From Elephas maximus indicus (lineage: Eukaryota > Chordata > Mammalia > Proboscidea > Elephantidae): a DNA stretch of 64,000 nt. Location of the stretch: contig NC_064822.1 in the NCBI RefSeq assembly GCF_024166365.1, forward strand, positions 109,178,823-109,242,822. Direction: 5' to 3'. Below the pieces are notes generated by a model that saw only the letters and a list, made by a program, of their open reading frames with translations, was not told where the DNA came from and ran no database searches. Made by a program: the position numbers and the translations under genes. Shown in pieces: positions 1 to 12,019 of the stretch (positions within the stretch are counted from its first letter, which is position 1; every line of letters starts with the position of its first letter).

Positions 1-950
1 CCTGGGTCTCCTGCATGCTTTCTAAAAACCTTCTTCTCCATCCGGGCATAAAATTCTACAGAGCCCAGGCAGAAAAAGATGAAATCAGCTCAAGAGGAAC
101 CCTCCCCCCTCATCTTGCACTCTCTCTCTCACACATACACACACAGACACGTATACACACAGTGTCTACCTTACGATGCTCCCAAATATTAAAACAAGAT
201 CACTCTTCTTATAGGAGATGGGGCCACACTTTCTGGGGATCTATGTGAGGTTACTGAGGGCTGAATTTCTGAAGCATCTCTTTCTATATTGGGCTGCAGC
301 TAGGGTCTGGTGAGTAGGGGGTTCCAGTCAGTCTATGTGTGAATGTCACGTATGGGTAAAGCTATTTTCTTTAAGCAGAAGGTATCTTTAATTGTCGGCT
401 AGAATTCTAAGTGGCTGTGGTGGTGGTGGTGGGAGTTGGGGGTGAGGGAAAAGTCTTGTCCTGACCCCTGTGGGGGGGGAGGTGGAAATCAAGGAGAAGT
501 CGTAGTCCCCCTCATTCTGGGAACTCCCAGTTTTGGGGAAAAAAACCAGATCAGATGGAGTGAACCTGAAGGTGAGGGCCAGGGAGCAGGGAATCTTCAT
601 TTACAAACCAACAGGCAAACGTTTATAAATGAATTCACAAAGGAAGAACACCCTACCGCTTCAAGTAGAGAACAGAACCTGGAAAGGGGTGGGCAGCAAA
701 AGGGCACGATTTAGAAGGGAGAATTTGGGAAAGGTTCTTGAAAGGTGTTTGTGGAGAGGTGGGAAGGGGGTCTTAGTTTAGGGTAAGGTACAGCCCCAGC
801 CGCCTTTCCCGGGGTTCCTTGCCTGTAAGCGAGCTGGGTGGAGGCGCCTTCTCGGCAGGCCCAGCTCCCCTGCCCCTCCAGCTCTCCGGGTGGTTCCACT
901 ACTTGATGCCCCTGGCTCTCCTCTCCTCCCTAGCCACCCCCAGGCCCCTT
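1..950. other. Intergenic, no gene recognised
   Basis: Mostly unique sequence with a short CA-rich microsatellite at about 126-166 and a TGG run at about 415-440. No exon with both splice sites and family resemblance was seen. Confidence 0.5.
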
Positions 951-959
951 CCTTCACAC

Positions 960-1400
960 CCGCTCCTCCCAGCTCTGAGTCGATTATCTCCTGACATCTC
1001 TTCAAATCCAATTACCGAATTAATTGACGTGCGAACCGAGAGGCAAACAGAAAGGGGCGGCAAACACCGGGCGGCTCAGATTAATCCTCCGGCCTCGGCA
1101 GGCCCCGGCCAGGCGAGATTTACTGGGCCTCGAACACGGCGACAGTTCAAACCTTTGATTAATCATGTTTTTCTCCTGGCCCCATAATTCAGTTGCTTTT
1201 TTCCCTCCCTGCCTTTTTTTATCAGTGGAAACAGAGACGGAGTCCTCATCAGCTTCAATTACAAATATTAAGCCCCGGGACAGCACTTTGACAGAGAGGC
1301 GGCCGGCCCCCCCTCCAGCCCGCCCCTCTAAATCATCCCCGAATTAACATCACAATCGGCGGCTGGCGTGTGTTCAGATTTAAATGGTGGCATATTGTTT
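960..1400. promoter_or_regulatory. Candidate conserved regulatory block (CpG plus homeodomain sites)
   Basis: Non-repetitive, with many CpGs in a mammalian intergenic context, interleaved with homeodomain-type cores: 'ccgaattaattgacg' (1015-1029), 'gattaatcc' (1079-1087), 'gattaatcatg' (1157-1167) and 'cccataattcag' (1180-1191). Retaining CpGs next to ATTA/TAAT cores is typical of deeply conserved enhancers near HOX clusters. Function is inferred; no reading frame looks coding. Confidence 0.45.
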
Positions 1401-2205
1401 GCGGACCCTTTAGCTCAGACCCGCGGGTTCGCAGCTCTCCCCCCACGCCCCCCTCTGGCCTCCCGGGAGGCAATGACTCAGGAGCCGCGGGAGGCTCCGG
1501 GGCTCTGTCCCCAGCAGGGGGGGCTGCAGCCGGGTTGCACAGCGGTGGGGATGGTCTGGCTGGTGAGAGAGGGGTCCGGTGTGGAGGGAGAGAAAGTACA
1601 GATGCTAGGTGGCAGGGAGAGGAGCCCTGGGCTGGGTGCGTTTGGCCGAGGGGAATGGGATTTATGCAAATGAAGGCAAACGGAGGCTCCCACACAGCAG
1701 GTTTGGAAACGCCACTACGCAGACTTTTGGGAGAAGGTTATGCCCACCTTGACCCCTCGCAGGGTCTGCGGGGAGCTCTTGGGTCCTCCGGAGTGGCCAG
1801 ATATGCGTTTTGAGATAAGCGGTATAAAGAGAAAATGCGGGGCAAGATTTCTGCATTTCCTTATATATGTCAGAGAAAATCGGCCTTAACCTTCAGCTGA
1901 AAGGTTTGACGACAGGCCTCAGGAAGGACTTTCTGAGTGTGAAGACACTAAGTGAGGTTGAAATACCTTCTAGAGATTTTTCGAATTAGAAGATCCTCCA
2001 AGTAGCCTTTTCAAGATTTCTCAGGGCTTTTGGGGTATCTTGATGACTACTTGGCTCGATCCCACTCAAGAGGAGGAGGAAGGGGAGAGTCATTCCCTGA
2101 ACCCATCAATCCTTTGAGAATGAAGGAACTGGGGAAGGAAAGTTTCAGTCTAGACGTCTAGGTTTCCAGATATTTTCATATCTACCAGCCTTGACCACAA
2201 AAATC
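1401..2205. other. Intergenic unique sequence
   Basis: GC-rich up to about 1.8 kb, then AT-richer. No recognised gene or interspersed repeat. It links two candidate regulatory blocks. Confidence 0.4.
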
Positions 2206-2400
2206 GCCAGACCCCTATTTCTGCCTAGCAACATACTAACCAATGAAGATGCCATTCAAACGGCTCGTTCGGCTCATCCTTAACTGGGATTGGCTTCTTG
2301 CAGTACGCGCATTCCAAGTTTTCATTGGCTGACGGCCACCTGTATGGAAATGACAATTACGCGGGGCTCTCAGCCCCCGCCTCACCCCCTTCGCAGCAGT
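2206..2400. promoter_or_regulatory. Candidate enhancer or promoter with three CCAAT boxes
   Basis: CCAAT occurs at 2240-2244 (plus), 2289-2293 (minus) and 2324-2328 (minus), spaced roughly 50 and 35 bp apart, with 'gctgacggccacc' and 'atgacaattacgcgg' following. This is the arrangement of NF-Y-bound promoters or enhancers. No transcript can be inferred from sequence alone. Confidence 0.4.
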
Positions 2401-2930
2401 GTGGACCTGTGGCTTACTGCACCGAAGCTTGCTAGCTCAGAGACAGGACTGCTTGCTTCTTCCTCCTTTTCGCCCAAAGAGATCTCTCGAACTTTCCCCC
2501 TTTCCTTCTGTGCCTTTCCCTCGAGCCCAGTCTGAAAGGAATCTGACCCAGTAACGTAGAAATAACGTGGATTTGCATGCTCTTCGCATCTTCTTAACAT
2601 CCTTTCGGTTCAGTGTCAAGATTTTGCCCCTTGCCTCCAATGCTACCACTGTCTCTGCCCCTTTCTCTCTTCCATGTCCACCCAAGGCGGAGCTTCTTCC
2701 CGTGTACACTTTCTCAGTCTTAGGCCCCTTTTCCCCCAAACCCTTGGGTCGGACTCAGCTTTCCAAATCCCCGATAGTCCCCTCCTCCTACCTAGGATGC
2801 AGGAGGCGTCTCGCAAGACAACCTAAAGCCCGGTTTAGGAAAGTGTTAGGGGAGCAGAGGACTCCCCCCACCGCCAAAAAAAAAAAAAAAAAACTCCATC
2901 CTCTCTCCCCATCCATTTTCTCCGAGGGAG
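2401..2930. other. Intergenic unique sequence with A-run
   Basis: Pyrimidine-rich unique DNA ending in a short poly(A) stretch at about 2876-2893. No gene is recognised. Confidence 0.4.
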
Positions 2931-3115
2931 CCGAGTTTGACAGCGAATTCATTCCGAGCGGGGAGGGTGATTTATTCTTCAAATATACCGACAAGTGCGG
3001 GCATGATGGAGCCCATTAAAATGTTGGGAGATTGTTTTTATGATTGAAGTCTGTATTACTCCAACCATAAAGAAAGAGAGCAAGGAGTCATTAGCATTTT
3101 CATGATGGTGTATTT
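2931..3115. promoter_or_regulatory. Candidate conserved non-coding element
   Basis: AT-rich non-repetitive block with HOX/CDX- and PBX-like cores: 'tgatttattc' (about 2969), 'cccattaaaatg' (3012), 'gtttttatgattg' (3034), 'ccataaag' (3065) and 'cattagcattttcatgatgg' (about 3087). Frequent TTTAT/TTAC cores and lack of decay into known repeats suggest constraint. This is inference. Confidence 0.4.
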
Positions 3116-4045
3116 CTGCTTGTCTCCGCGCCATCACTCATCTTTACTGCCCGTCCCTTTGCTCTCGCTCTGCTACAACGAGGAGAGACTGCAGCCTGAG
3201 TTGGGCTGGGGGTGGGGGGAGGGAGGCCAGAGATCTCCCCTCCAGCCGCTCTGCCCTTCACGCCAAATCCTTACGCTCCCTTGGACGCCGATCAGACCAG
3301 GACCCTCGGCTTCCTCCTGCCCCTGACTGGTGGGAACAGGAGATCCTGCCCAAATAGTGCTTGGAGATCTGGGCAGGCTGAGGTTGGGGAAGGGGGTGCA
3401 CCCCTTCCTTTCTTTGGCTTTTCCTTTCCTGGCCTACATACTGTTTAGAGCTTTCCAGGGTATCCACATAGAGTTAGTCAGGAATTCCTGGCTGAGGGTC
3501 CTGGCCTGGAGAAATTAGAGTAGGAGCCCACAAGAGGGAGGAAATCTCAAGTCCCTGGGTTTGGAGACTGTTGGCAGGAAGTTGGGAGCCTGGACATTTG
3601 ACTTCTGTCACTGCTGCTCCCTAAACGGCCCCTCGATCTTGCTGTCCAACCCCATTCCTGCTCCCTCCTAATTCCCCAAGTCTTTGACTTTTTTCTGTGT
3701 AATTATTTACAACAAGATCCTTTAGTACCCCAATTCATAACCCTCCATGAAAATAAAGAAGAATAAAATAACCACTGCCAAGGTAGGAGCTTGGAGAAAG
3801 TTGGCTATGGGTGAAGCACTGTCCCAAGGTATCCAAGGCTTGTTGGAGTCACCCTTCCTCACCCCTGGCTTTTGATGAGACTCTTGAAGAAACATTCTCT
3901 CCAGGTTGGACACCTGCCTGCATATTCTATTGCCCCAAAGCGTATGATGATGCTTGAGTACGAGCTGATTGGGGTAAGGACTAGGCTAAGGGTGATGGGG
4001 GAGAGGAGGTAAAAGTAGTCATGGGGAAATGGAAATGTTAGCTAA
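3116..4045. other. Intergenic, no gene recognised
   Basis: Unique or old degraded sequence without splice-bounded reading frames. Nothing specific is supported. Confidence 0.35.
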
Positions 4046-4049
4046 CAAG

Positions 4050-4262
4050 GCATCAGTAGTGATGCTAACAATTTGTGGAGCACTTTCCTGTTGGTCTAGT
4101 GCTTTCTCATTGACCTCTCAGGACAACCTGAAATTTAGGTTTCATGACCTCCATTTCATGATGAAGAAACCAAGGTTCAGGCAGTGGGGAGAGCTGGGGA
4201 AAATACCCAAGGTCACTTAGCTAGTAAGCAGAAGAATCAAGACTTGAACCCTGGGCCATCTC
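4050..4262 (+). repeat. MIR SINE (ancient)
   Basis: Shows the MIR pattern: 'ggacaacctgaaatttaggt', 'gatgaagaaacc', 'caaggtcacttagctagtaa' and 'gacttgaaccc'. It is degraded, as expected for a pre-placental SINE. Confidence 0.75.
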
Positions 4263-4694
4263 CACTATCCAGTGTTGCCTGAGAGGGAGTCCAGGGTCTC
4301 TAAAGTAGAAGCCAGGAAGACTGATTGCCCCATACATTTAGAGCATGACATACTTCATCTGGATTCATAAGAAAGTGGGGGAAAACTGGTAGTACTTAAA
4401 GATTTTGAGAGAAATTTTTCTAGGAATATTCATGCTTTGGCCATTGGATCTGGGTAATTGGGCACTGATTGGTTAGCATTGCTAAGATTCACACTTCTCT
4501 AATCATTCAGCTATCCAGTGAACATTTATTGAGTACCTACTATGTGTCATCTTTTGATTAACCACACCTCTCCTTTCACTCCCCCCTCCTACCCCAAGAT
4601 GAGTACTAATAGGTCTCTGGGGTCCTGGGCAGGAGTAGAAGCCCAGAAAGCTGGGCAGAAATGGAACTAAGTAGGGATGTGGAGGTGAGAGCCC

Positions 4695-4830
4695 CCCTAC
4701 GGCCTGCACAGTGCCTAGAGGTGGCTGCAGCAGCAGCTCCAGATTTACAGCTGCCCTGGCACTGATGCCATAAAAGCAAACGACCCTTCTCTGTACTAAT
4801 TTCTGTGTAATTAGATCTCTTCTGGCATGG
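4695..4830. promoter_or_regulatory. Candidate conserved non-coding element
   Basis: Unique sequence with 'gccataaaagc' (about 4768) and 'tgtgtaattagatctc' (about 4804). It has low apparent decay between a GC-rich 5' half and an AT-rich 3' half. Proposed as a regulatory block by resemblance only. Confidence 0.3.
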
Positions 4831-5330
4831 AAAGTGGGGAGTGGGGGTGGCCAGAAGGGGAGGGTGCCAAGGACTCCTCACAGAGGTGGGAGGAGGGGCT
4901 ACAGGAGACGCGTGGTTTCACGTGGGGCAGGCTGGGCACATGGATCTGCATGCGCAGTGACTGAGATGGGAAATGAGATGGGAAACGCAATGCAGATAAG
5001 TCTTGATGTGTCAACACACTCGTGCCCGGGATGGGGACAGACAAACCTGGGATCATGCACAAAGACCCCAAAGCCAGAAGAATAACTCTTGGCTATCTGT
5101 GTGTACATGGGAAGTATTGAAATCCTCAGAGGAGATGCACACAGATTCTCCCATAAGCAAGTTGATACCAAGATCCCTCAGAGAGGCCTAAACAGCAAAG
5201 AATTTCTACAGACCCATCCGGGTTTACATTCACATGGACAAAACAATATATACATGCATATTTACCAGACTGAAAGCAGATACATGCTTCCCCTAATCAA
5301 ATTAAAAAATTAAAGTGTTTGTAATAGGAA

Positions 5331-5544
5331 GGAACCCTGGTGGCGCAGCGGTTAAGAACTCTGCTGCTAATCGAAAGATCAGTGGTTCAAACCCAGCAGC
5401 CTCTCGGAGGGAGAAAGATGTGACAGTCTGTTTCTATAAAGATTTCAGCCTTGGAAACCACATGGAACAGTTCTACTCTGTACTATAGGGCTGCTATGAG
5501 TCAGAATCACCTAGATGGCAATGGGTTCAGTTTTGGTTTGTACT
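5331..5544 (+). mobile_element. AfroSINE, full length
   Basis: Starts ggaaccctggtggcgcagcg with tRNA-like A and B box regions ('cagtggttcaaaccc'). It ends with the RTE-like tail (agtcagaatcacctagatgg). It is flanked by the direct repeat 'taataggaa' at 5322-5330 and 5545-5553. Confidence 0.9.
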
Positions 5545-6099
5545 TAATAGGAACTCAACAAATATTTGTTCCCTCCATGCCTCCCATCCACACCTGCCCT
5601 CATCTTTGAATTAGAAAACTGAAGGATTAAGAAAGCCCTTTTTCTAAGTAAGGCTTTCTTTAAGGTTCTTGGAGAGGGGTACTATGAAGCCAAGGGAAAC
5701 AAACAAACAAACAAACAAAAAGGATTACAGAAGAAATCAAGAGAAATGTAGGGATAGCAAGATCTTGGAATCTTGCTGTTCCCTGGGAAGAACAAAGTCT
5801 CAGAGAGGAAAAGAATACAATTGTTACTATTACTACCCTCCTTCCCTCCCCATGGTGACAATCATTGGCCCTGGAGAGGGTAGTAATGCCTTTTGGAACA
5901 GCACTTCTACCAAATTAAGTGTTCATCATACACTCAAGTGTGTTTGTGGCAGGACCTCAAAGAGCCTCTTATCCGGTCCTCCTCTAGCCTGAATCTCCTT
6001 CACAGTACCCTTGATAGGGAGTCAGCCAGCTTCTGCTTGAATACTCCTGCTGAATCGGAACTCTTTACTTCATAAACAGTCTGCCCCTGTCACTGGACA

Positions 6100-6500
6100 G
6101 CTAGTAGGGGTTAGAATTTTCTTCGGTGGAATTAAAATCCATCTTCTCTTTAATTTCAGAATATGCTATTCCTAACTGCCTGTCATATCTCCTTGACTTA
6201 TTCTAATGTTTTAAGACCCATTCAATCTAAGCGTGAATCCTCCCCACGCAACAGCAGTAACAATTAGATACCCATTGGAAAATCAGGAGATTTGATCTCC
6301 ACAGATGACTGTCATGTGTTTATCTTAAGGCCTTGTTCTAATGGGTCATTCCTGATTAACCTGAGTAATGAAAATGTATCACAATAAATAAAGATTTGTC
6401 GTGCCTTGTTATCATTTCATAAGTACCTACCATAACCTCAGGATATTTCTATCCCAATAAAACATGATCATGATGTGCTTGGCTAATAAAAAGGAAGAAA
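6100..6500. promoter_or_regulatory. Candidate AT-rich conserved block
   Basis: Non-repetitive AT-rich DNA with 'caattagatacc', 'cctgattaacctgag', 'cacaataaataaag' and 'ggctaataaaaagg'. It could be an enhancer or simply old unique sequence. Confidence 0.25.
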
Positions 6501-6659
6501 GAAGTTTATTAAAAATATGTTTAAAATGATTTGCATGAGTGATATAAATATAAACCACCACCATCATCATTGTCAACATCATCCCCAGTTCATTTGCCTT
6601 TGGAAATCCCTGCCTGACCTTGGGGGTGGGAGGTAGATAAAGGAAGAAGGAGGCAGAAA

Positions 6660-6862
6660 ATTAGCATCTATTAAATGTTGGCCGTTGCCAGGCACTGTGC
6701 TAAACACTCACAATTAGCCTGTGAGGTGGGTATTTTTATGCCTTAACAGGTAAGGAGATTGGGCTCAAAGAAGTTAAGTCACTTGCCTGAAATCATACAA
6801 CTCGTACGCAGGGGATCAGGATTCTAACCCACTAAGTCTGATTCCAAAGCTCACACTTTTTC
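6660..6862 (+). repeat. MIR SINE (ancient)
   Basis: Shows 'ccaggcactgtgctaaacac', 'gaggtgggta', 'gaagttaagtcacttgcctg' and 'tctaacccactaagtctgat', in the canonical MIR order. Confidence 0.8.
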
Positions 6863-7284
6863 CCCTAAACACAGACTGGTTACTTTTACTTTGACCCCAC
6901 CAGTGCCTCACTTAGTGGACTCACTACTGATGTGACGCTGGTAAGGAGATATACTGGACTTAAAGACTTTACCTTACAGATACCCAGGCTCCACAGAAGA
7001 GTCAGGAGTTCAGAGACTTTGTGGCTATAGTGCTGAGTCACAATACTGCCTTCACCCAGGGGTGCCCACATATAATCATGGGCAGCGCTGCACACACCGT
7101 CACTATTGTACAGTGACACGCTCACATAATGCAGTGTCACATCCAACATACACCAGGACTCAAAACGGGTAGGCCCTCCCTTCTCTTCTGTAGACAGTGG
7201 TGTGCGCAGCCAGCAGGGGTCGCCCGCGCACCAGGAATTACCACTTGCTGGGCCTGTCTCCTGCCCCCCGCAAAGACAATCAAA

Positions 7285-7391
7285 TCCATTGTGGCGGAGT
7301 CGATTCCGACTCACAGCGAACCTATACTATGGGGCAGGTCTGCTCTGTTCCAAAGGGTCTCTGTGAGTTGGAATTGACTCGATGGCAATGG
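7285..7391. repeat. Foldback of two AfroSINE tails
   Basis: The left arm (7285-7323) is a minus-oriented SINE tail (ggagtcgattccgactcaca). The right arm (7355-7391) is a plus-oriented tail (tgagttggaattgactcgat). The arms are imperfect reverse complements separated by about 30 bp, making a palindrome rather than a normal insertion. Confidence 0.75.
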
Positions 7392-7587
7392 GTTTTGGGG
7401 TTTGGGAGTCTAGGTTGGGGTTGGGCAGCTCAGGGTGCTACATAAGGGGCAATTACCCATCACATGTTAGACACCTATGGAGTCTGGGGAGCTGAGAGGG
7501 GAAGGCAAGGAAGGGGAGGGGTCAGTGAGAGACTTCAGAGAAGAGCAGAAGGGAAGGAACATTTCGGTCCTGCCGGGGTTAGAAGCA

Positions 7588-7716
7588 CTCATGGAGACCC
7601 TACAGGACAGAGTAGAACTGCCCCGTAGAGATTCCAAAGAGCACCTGGTGGATTCAAACTGCTGACCTTTTGGTTATCAGCCGTGGCACTTAACCACTAC
7701 ACAACCAGGGTTTCCC
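7588..7716 (-). mobile_element. AfroSINE, tail-truncated
   Basis: Contains 'gaccctacaggacagagtag', 'gaccttttggttatcagccg' and the 5' end 'aaccagggtttcc' on the reverse strand. The tail region (gagtcgattcc) is missing. Confidence 0.85.
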
Positions 7717-8284
7717 AACCTAGACTAAAAAGACTAGGGGCCAGGAATTTTGGTGGCCAATCCTGCTTTAGGTATGGCCAGGGAGCTGGTAAGAAGCCTG
7801 AAGCGCCCCACCTTCTGATTCAGCCTTGGTGGATTAGGACTCTCCCTCCTCTTAGTGCCTCCCTAATATCTTTTACTTTTCAGCAGCTTTCACCACACCC
7901 TGTCCTGACCACCCTTTTCCTGTCCCAGGGTCCATGTAGCCTCTGTCCCAGGCATCCTCAGACCCTCAGGGTGTTTTAGCTCCCTCATTTTCTGGGGAAT
8001 GGGGCTTTGGAGAGGCAAATCTCTCTTGCAGTGATCTGTGACCGGCGATTTTGGATGAAAAATCATGTTTTGGGGAGTATAGGGGAGAAACCCAGGTACC
8101 CTGCCTCACAACAGAAAGAGGGCCCAGGTGTTGGCTCCCACAGGAAAGGGGTCCAGAAACTGCTTATGGAGGCAACTGTGGCTGCCTGCTGGGAGGGGCA
8201 TCTCTTTTCTCTTTTCTGCTCCTCTTCCCTCCCCTGTTGTAGCAACAGCGTCCCAGCTTTTCCATCCCCCCATCTCTCTTCTGC

Positions 8285-8370
8285 ACCCTCCTCCCCTCCA
8301 CTCCTGGAGCCCAGTGATTGGCGGCTGCCTGCTGCAGGGCCGGCTGGGTTTATGACTTTGCGGCAGCTGG
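8285..8370. promoter_or_regulatory. Candidate short regulatory element
   Basis: A unique GC-rich block with a CCAAT-type 'gtgattggcgg' and 'gggtttatgactttgcgg' (CDX/HOX-like TTTATGAC). It stands out from low-complexity pyrimidine-rich surroundings. Weak call. Confidence 0.25.
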
Positions 8371-9384
8371 GGAGAAAGCGAGGCCAGAGACAGAAAAATG
8401 GAGACTGACCAAGAAACTGAGAACGATGAAAGAGTAAAACAGATGGAGACAGAGATAGAGGCAAAAAGACCCTGAGAAACCTAGAATAAAAATGATGAGA
8501 GGGACAGGCTGAAGCAGAGATGAACATAAAGAAAATTATAGAGATGCTTATCAGATGCTATACAAAGAAACGGAACAGGAATGGGGAGAAGGAGAGAAAA
8601 ACAGAGACCGAAAAACATTTGGACAAGTCCTGACACTTCCAGAAGGCAGGAATTGCTGGTAGTGGGTAGGGGGTGGGGCTGGACATCTGAGGACTCCCAG
8701 AAATCATTCTGTGACACCGAAGAGGTTGGAAGGATTTTGCAGCTAATCACAGCTCTACCCACACCTGTCCTCCCATTCACCCATTCTAACCTCTCCCATT
8801 CCACACCCTCTTAGAATTTCAAGACAATTGCAGCAATTTCCACGTTAGGATGACCCAGGATCTGGTGTGGAAGAATTTGGGCCACTTGTTCCATGAACTG
8901 AGTGGGAAAAAGGCCTGGGATTTGGGAGGGATTCTAATATTAGAGCTAACCTTTGTTGAACACGGATTACCTTGTAAGGTTGTTAGCTCTCTGACATGAC
9001 ACCTAGATTGACACATAGCATGTTTACCTTATAGTTATTTCTCTGTATGTCCTTTTCACTAATGTATAAGCTTTGTCATAGCAAGATCTGTGATGCCCTT
9101 CTTTGTGGCTCCCACAGTGCCTTGTTCTTGTCTATTGAGTGAACCGAAGAATGGCCCCCGGAGATGTTTAAGCAGAAGTTGGATGATTTACAATGAGGGA
9201 TGTAGTCCAGGGAATTTTTGCAGTGCATAGGAAATTGGAAATAATCTGTAAGAGCCCTTTTGGTTTTGAGGTTCTATGAGTCCATATATACAGACCTGAG
9301 CCTGCTCTCTCTCTCTTTTTTTTTTTTTAACCTCTACTTCTCCTGATATGCAGAGGAAAGAGACAAAGTGGGAAACCCAGAATC

Positions 9385-9560
9385 ACAAAGTACCTACAGT
9401 GTGTCAGGCTCTGTTTGAGATATTTTGCGTATTTAATCTTCACAATATTTTTTGCAGGTAGGTGTTATACACATTTTGCAGATAAGGGCTCAGAGAGATG
9501 TGTTTTGCTCACGGTTACATGAGTAGGGAGTATGACAAACTAGGTCGATGGGGTTCTAAA
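9385..9560 (+). repeat. MIR SINE (ancient)
   Basis: Shows 'gtgtcaggctctgtttgaga', 'atttaatcttcacaat', 'ttgcagataagggctcagag' and 'ctcacggttacatgagtagg', matching MIR order with heavy divergence. Confidence 0.7.
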
Positions 9561-10039
9561 ACCTGTGTGATTTCCATGACACCACATTTCCACCACTTTG
9601 GGAGATTTTCAGTTTCAGAAAGGAGGAAAGGAAGAGAGACTTGAGATGTGGTAGTGGAGGGGGGAAGGAATAGGAAGAAAAATATGGCTTTTCCATTCAG
9701 AGTTGGAAGAGAGATTCTGGACTCTAACTCAGGAAAAAAATCCACTTTCATCAGAGTTAATACAGGATCTCCCTGCTCTCATGAATATCAACAGACCTGC
9801 GGAAAGGAAAAGTGTGACCAGAACAGGGTCGACTGGAGATGAGATATTGAGGACTGGAATCTCTGGCCACAGATTTTAGGGTTGGGAGTATGGAGTATAG
9901 GGGGGCATTTATAATTCAGTTTTAGGAATTCCAGGCATTTTGCCTTTCTCCTAGGAGAGATGTTCAGAATTTGGGGTGATTAAAGAACATCTAAGGACGT
10001 CCAGGCTCCAGAGGCTCCTATTCTGTGGCAGGACTTAGG

Positions 10040-10345
10040 CCAGTGCCATGCAATAGAAATATATTGCGAGTCACACACATAATTTCAAATTTTCTATTAG
10101 CCACATTAACAATGTAAAAAGAATCATGTGAAACTAAGTTTAATGATATATTTTATTTAACACAATATATGCAGAATGTTACCATTTCAACATGTAATCA
10201 ATATAAAAATTATTAATAAGGTTTTTTTTATTTTTCCACAGCTCTGGTATGTATTTAACACTTACAGACCTCTCTTAATTTGGACTAGCCACATTTTGAA
10301 TACTCAATAGTCATATGTGAGATGGTGACTACTGTAGGTCAATAG
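10040..10345 (+). repeat. Ancient mammalian repeat, DNA-transposon-like, family not named
   Basis: Begins 'atgcaatagaaatatattgc' and ends 'ttggactagccacattttga...atgtgagatggtgac'. A second copy lies at 25765-26608, interrupted by an LTR. The shared order over about 300 bp shows one family; hAT-type origin is a guess. Confidence 0.65.
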
Positions 10346-10549
10346 CACAGGCTTGGGCTTTATGTTAAAGTGTGCCTCACACCTGCCTAATCAGAGGCAG
10401 CAGGCTCTTTGATTTTAGAGTCCTAAAATCTTAGTTCCTGCCTTGATTTTTCTTACATTTTGACTTAGGAGCCCTCATTTTTATGTGATTCTGGAGATAT
10501 ATTCACAATTCCTACAGATCAGAACTGTGTACCTATTGCAGGTCCTGTG

Positions 10550-11410
10550 AAATCCAGCTGCCGAATAACTTCGAACTCCAACACTCTTCTCAAGCTCCTC
10601 TTGCCTAGCCACCATTGACCACCTGACTGACAATCCATTGGTTTCCAGGAGTCATTTCTTTGGCCTCTCTGTTGCACCTGACACTGTTGGGCTCTCCTTG
10701 ATTCGTCTCTCCTGATTTGCTTCCTGTCTCCCTGACTGATCTTTCTCAGTCTTCTTTGTGACTCTGCATTCTCTGTATTTCCCTTACATGTTGATATTCT
10801 TTTAGGTTCAGCCCTTGGGCCTCTTACCCTCTCGCTCTACATGTAGGGAGACCTGAGTGATCTTTCTTCACTCTCATCATCTTTTTATTCACGGATCTTC
10901 AATTTCTAAATCTTAAATATCTCGATCTCAGGACTAAAATATCTATCCAACTACTTACTGGACCTCTCCTGAAGATCCCAAAGATACTGCAAATTCAACA
11001 AGCCAAAAATGTGCCAAATATCTTCTCTTTCTATAAATATATGTATTCATGTGTATTTATTTGGTGAATAGCATCACCAGCCACCTGGTCACTGAAACCA
11101 GAATCTGTGATCATTTTGATTCCTTTTGTTCACATTCCTTATCTAATTATCATCAAGACCCATTAATTCTGCACCCTAAATAATTCTCTTTTCTTCTGGT
11201 GCTCACCATTTTTGCCTGAGTTATTGCGATATGTTCCTAACCGCTTTCTCTGAACTTTCATGATCTGGCAATAGAGTATAAGCTTCCTATGAGGGTAGGC
11301 ATTCCTACCTGTTCTATTCATGCTTTTCCCCTAGTGCTTAGAATACAGCCTGGCACAAAGTGGGCCCTCAATTGATATTTGTTGGGCAAATGCATGAATA
11401 AATGTCAGGA
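10550..11410 (-). repeat. L2-like LINE 3' remnants
   Basis: Contains sequence typical of degraded L2 3' ends ('agcttcctatgagggtaggc', 'agcctggcacaaagtgggcc', 'tcaattgatatttgttgggc'). No intact frame remains. Boundaries and orientation are approximate. Confidence 0.5.
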
Positions 11411-11479
11411 GTACACCTCTCCAGCCTCACTTCCCACACTGTGTATCACCCTCACTTGGCAGCCCTACCTGAGTGCTTA

Positions 11480-11735
11480 GACCTCTGAGCAAGCTATGCC
11501 TTTGCACATTCTGTTCCTCCTGCCTGAACACTCTTGACTCACATCTACTCATTTTTTAAGACTCAGCTCCCGTATTGTCATCCCTGGGAAGCTTTCTGCC
11601 TCCCCGAGTCTTGGCTACATACTCCTCTGTGGTCCCATAGCACCCTGTGCACACCTTTAAAACAGCACTTGTCATGCTTTCTTGTATTTGTTGGTTTATG
11701 TTGACTATGAGCTCTTTGAAGGCAGAGTTTTAGAG
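11480..11735 (-). repeat. L2 LINE 3' end remnant
   Basis: Contains 'tttaagactcagctcccgta', 'tccctgggaagctttctgcc' and 'gactatgagctctttgaagg', a common L2 3'-end signature in mammals. Orientation is less certain than family. Confidence 0.55.
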
Positions 11736-12019
11736 ACAGGAAGGCAGTGGGAGGGACCCATGCGAAGTTGTGGAGGAGGGAGAGAACAAAACCTACAGTG
11801 CAGTCTCCACAAGCACTTTAGACTGGCAGCCTCTGTGTCAACGGCCTTGTGCAGTTACCCATGTGGTTCCTGTGGGGGTGTGTGTGGCTTGGAAGGGGCT
11901 GTGGGGTGGGAACAGGGGACCTGGGTCCTTGTTTTTGTCTTCCACTCTCCTCTTTTGCACTAGGGGGCCAACCTTCTGGAATCCAAGATGCCTGGGTTCC
12001 AGATTTTTCCCTCCTCAAC

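Noticed and set aside
5331..5400. tRNA gene at the start of the AfroSINE
   Set aside because: The tRNA-like portion lacks a complete cloverleaf and is followed by the SINE body and RTE-like tail.
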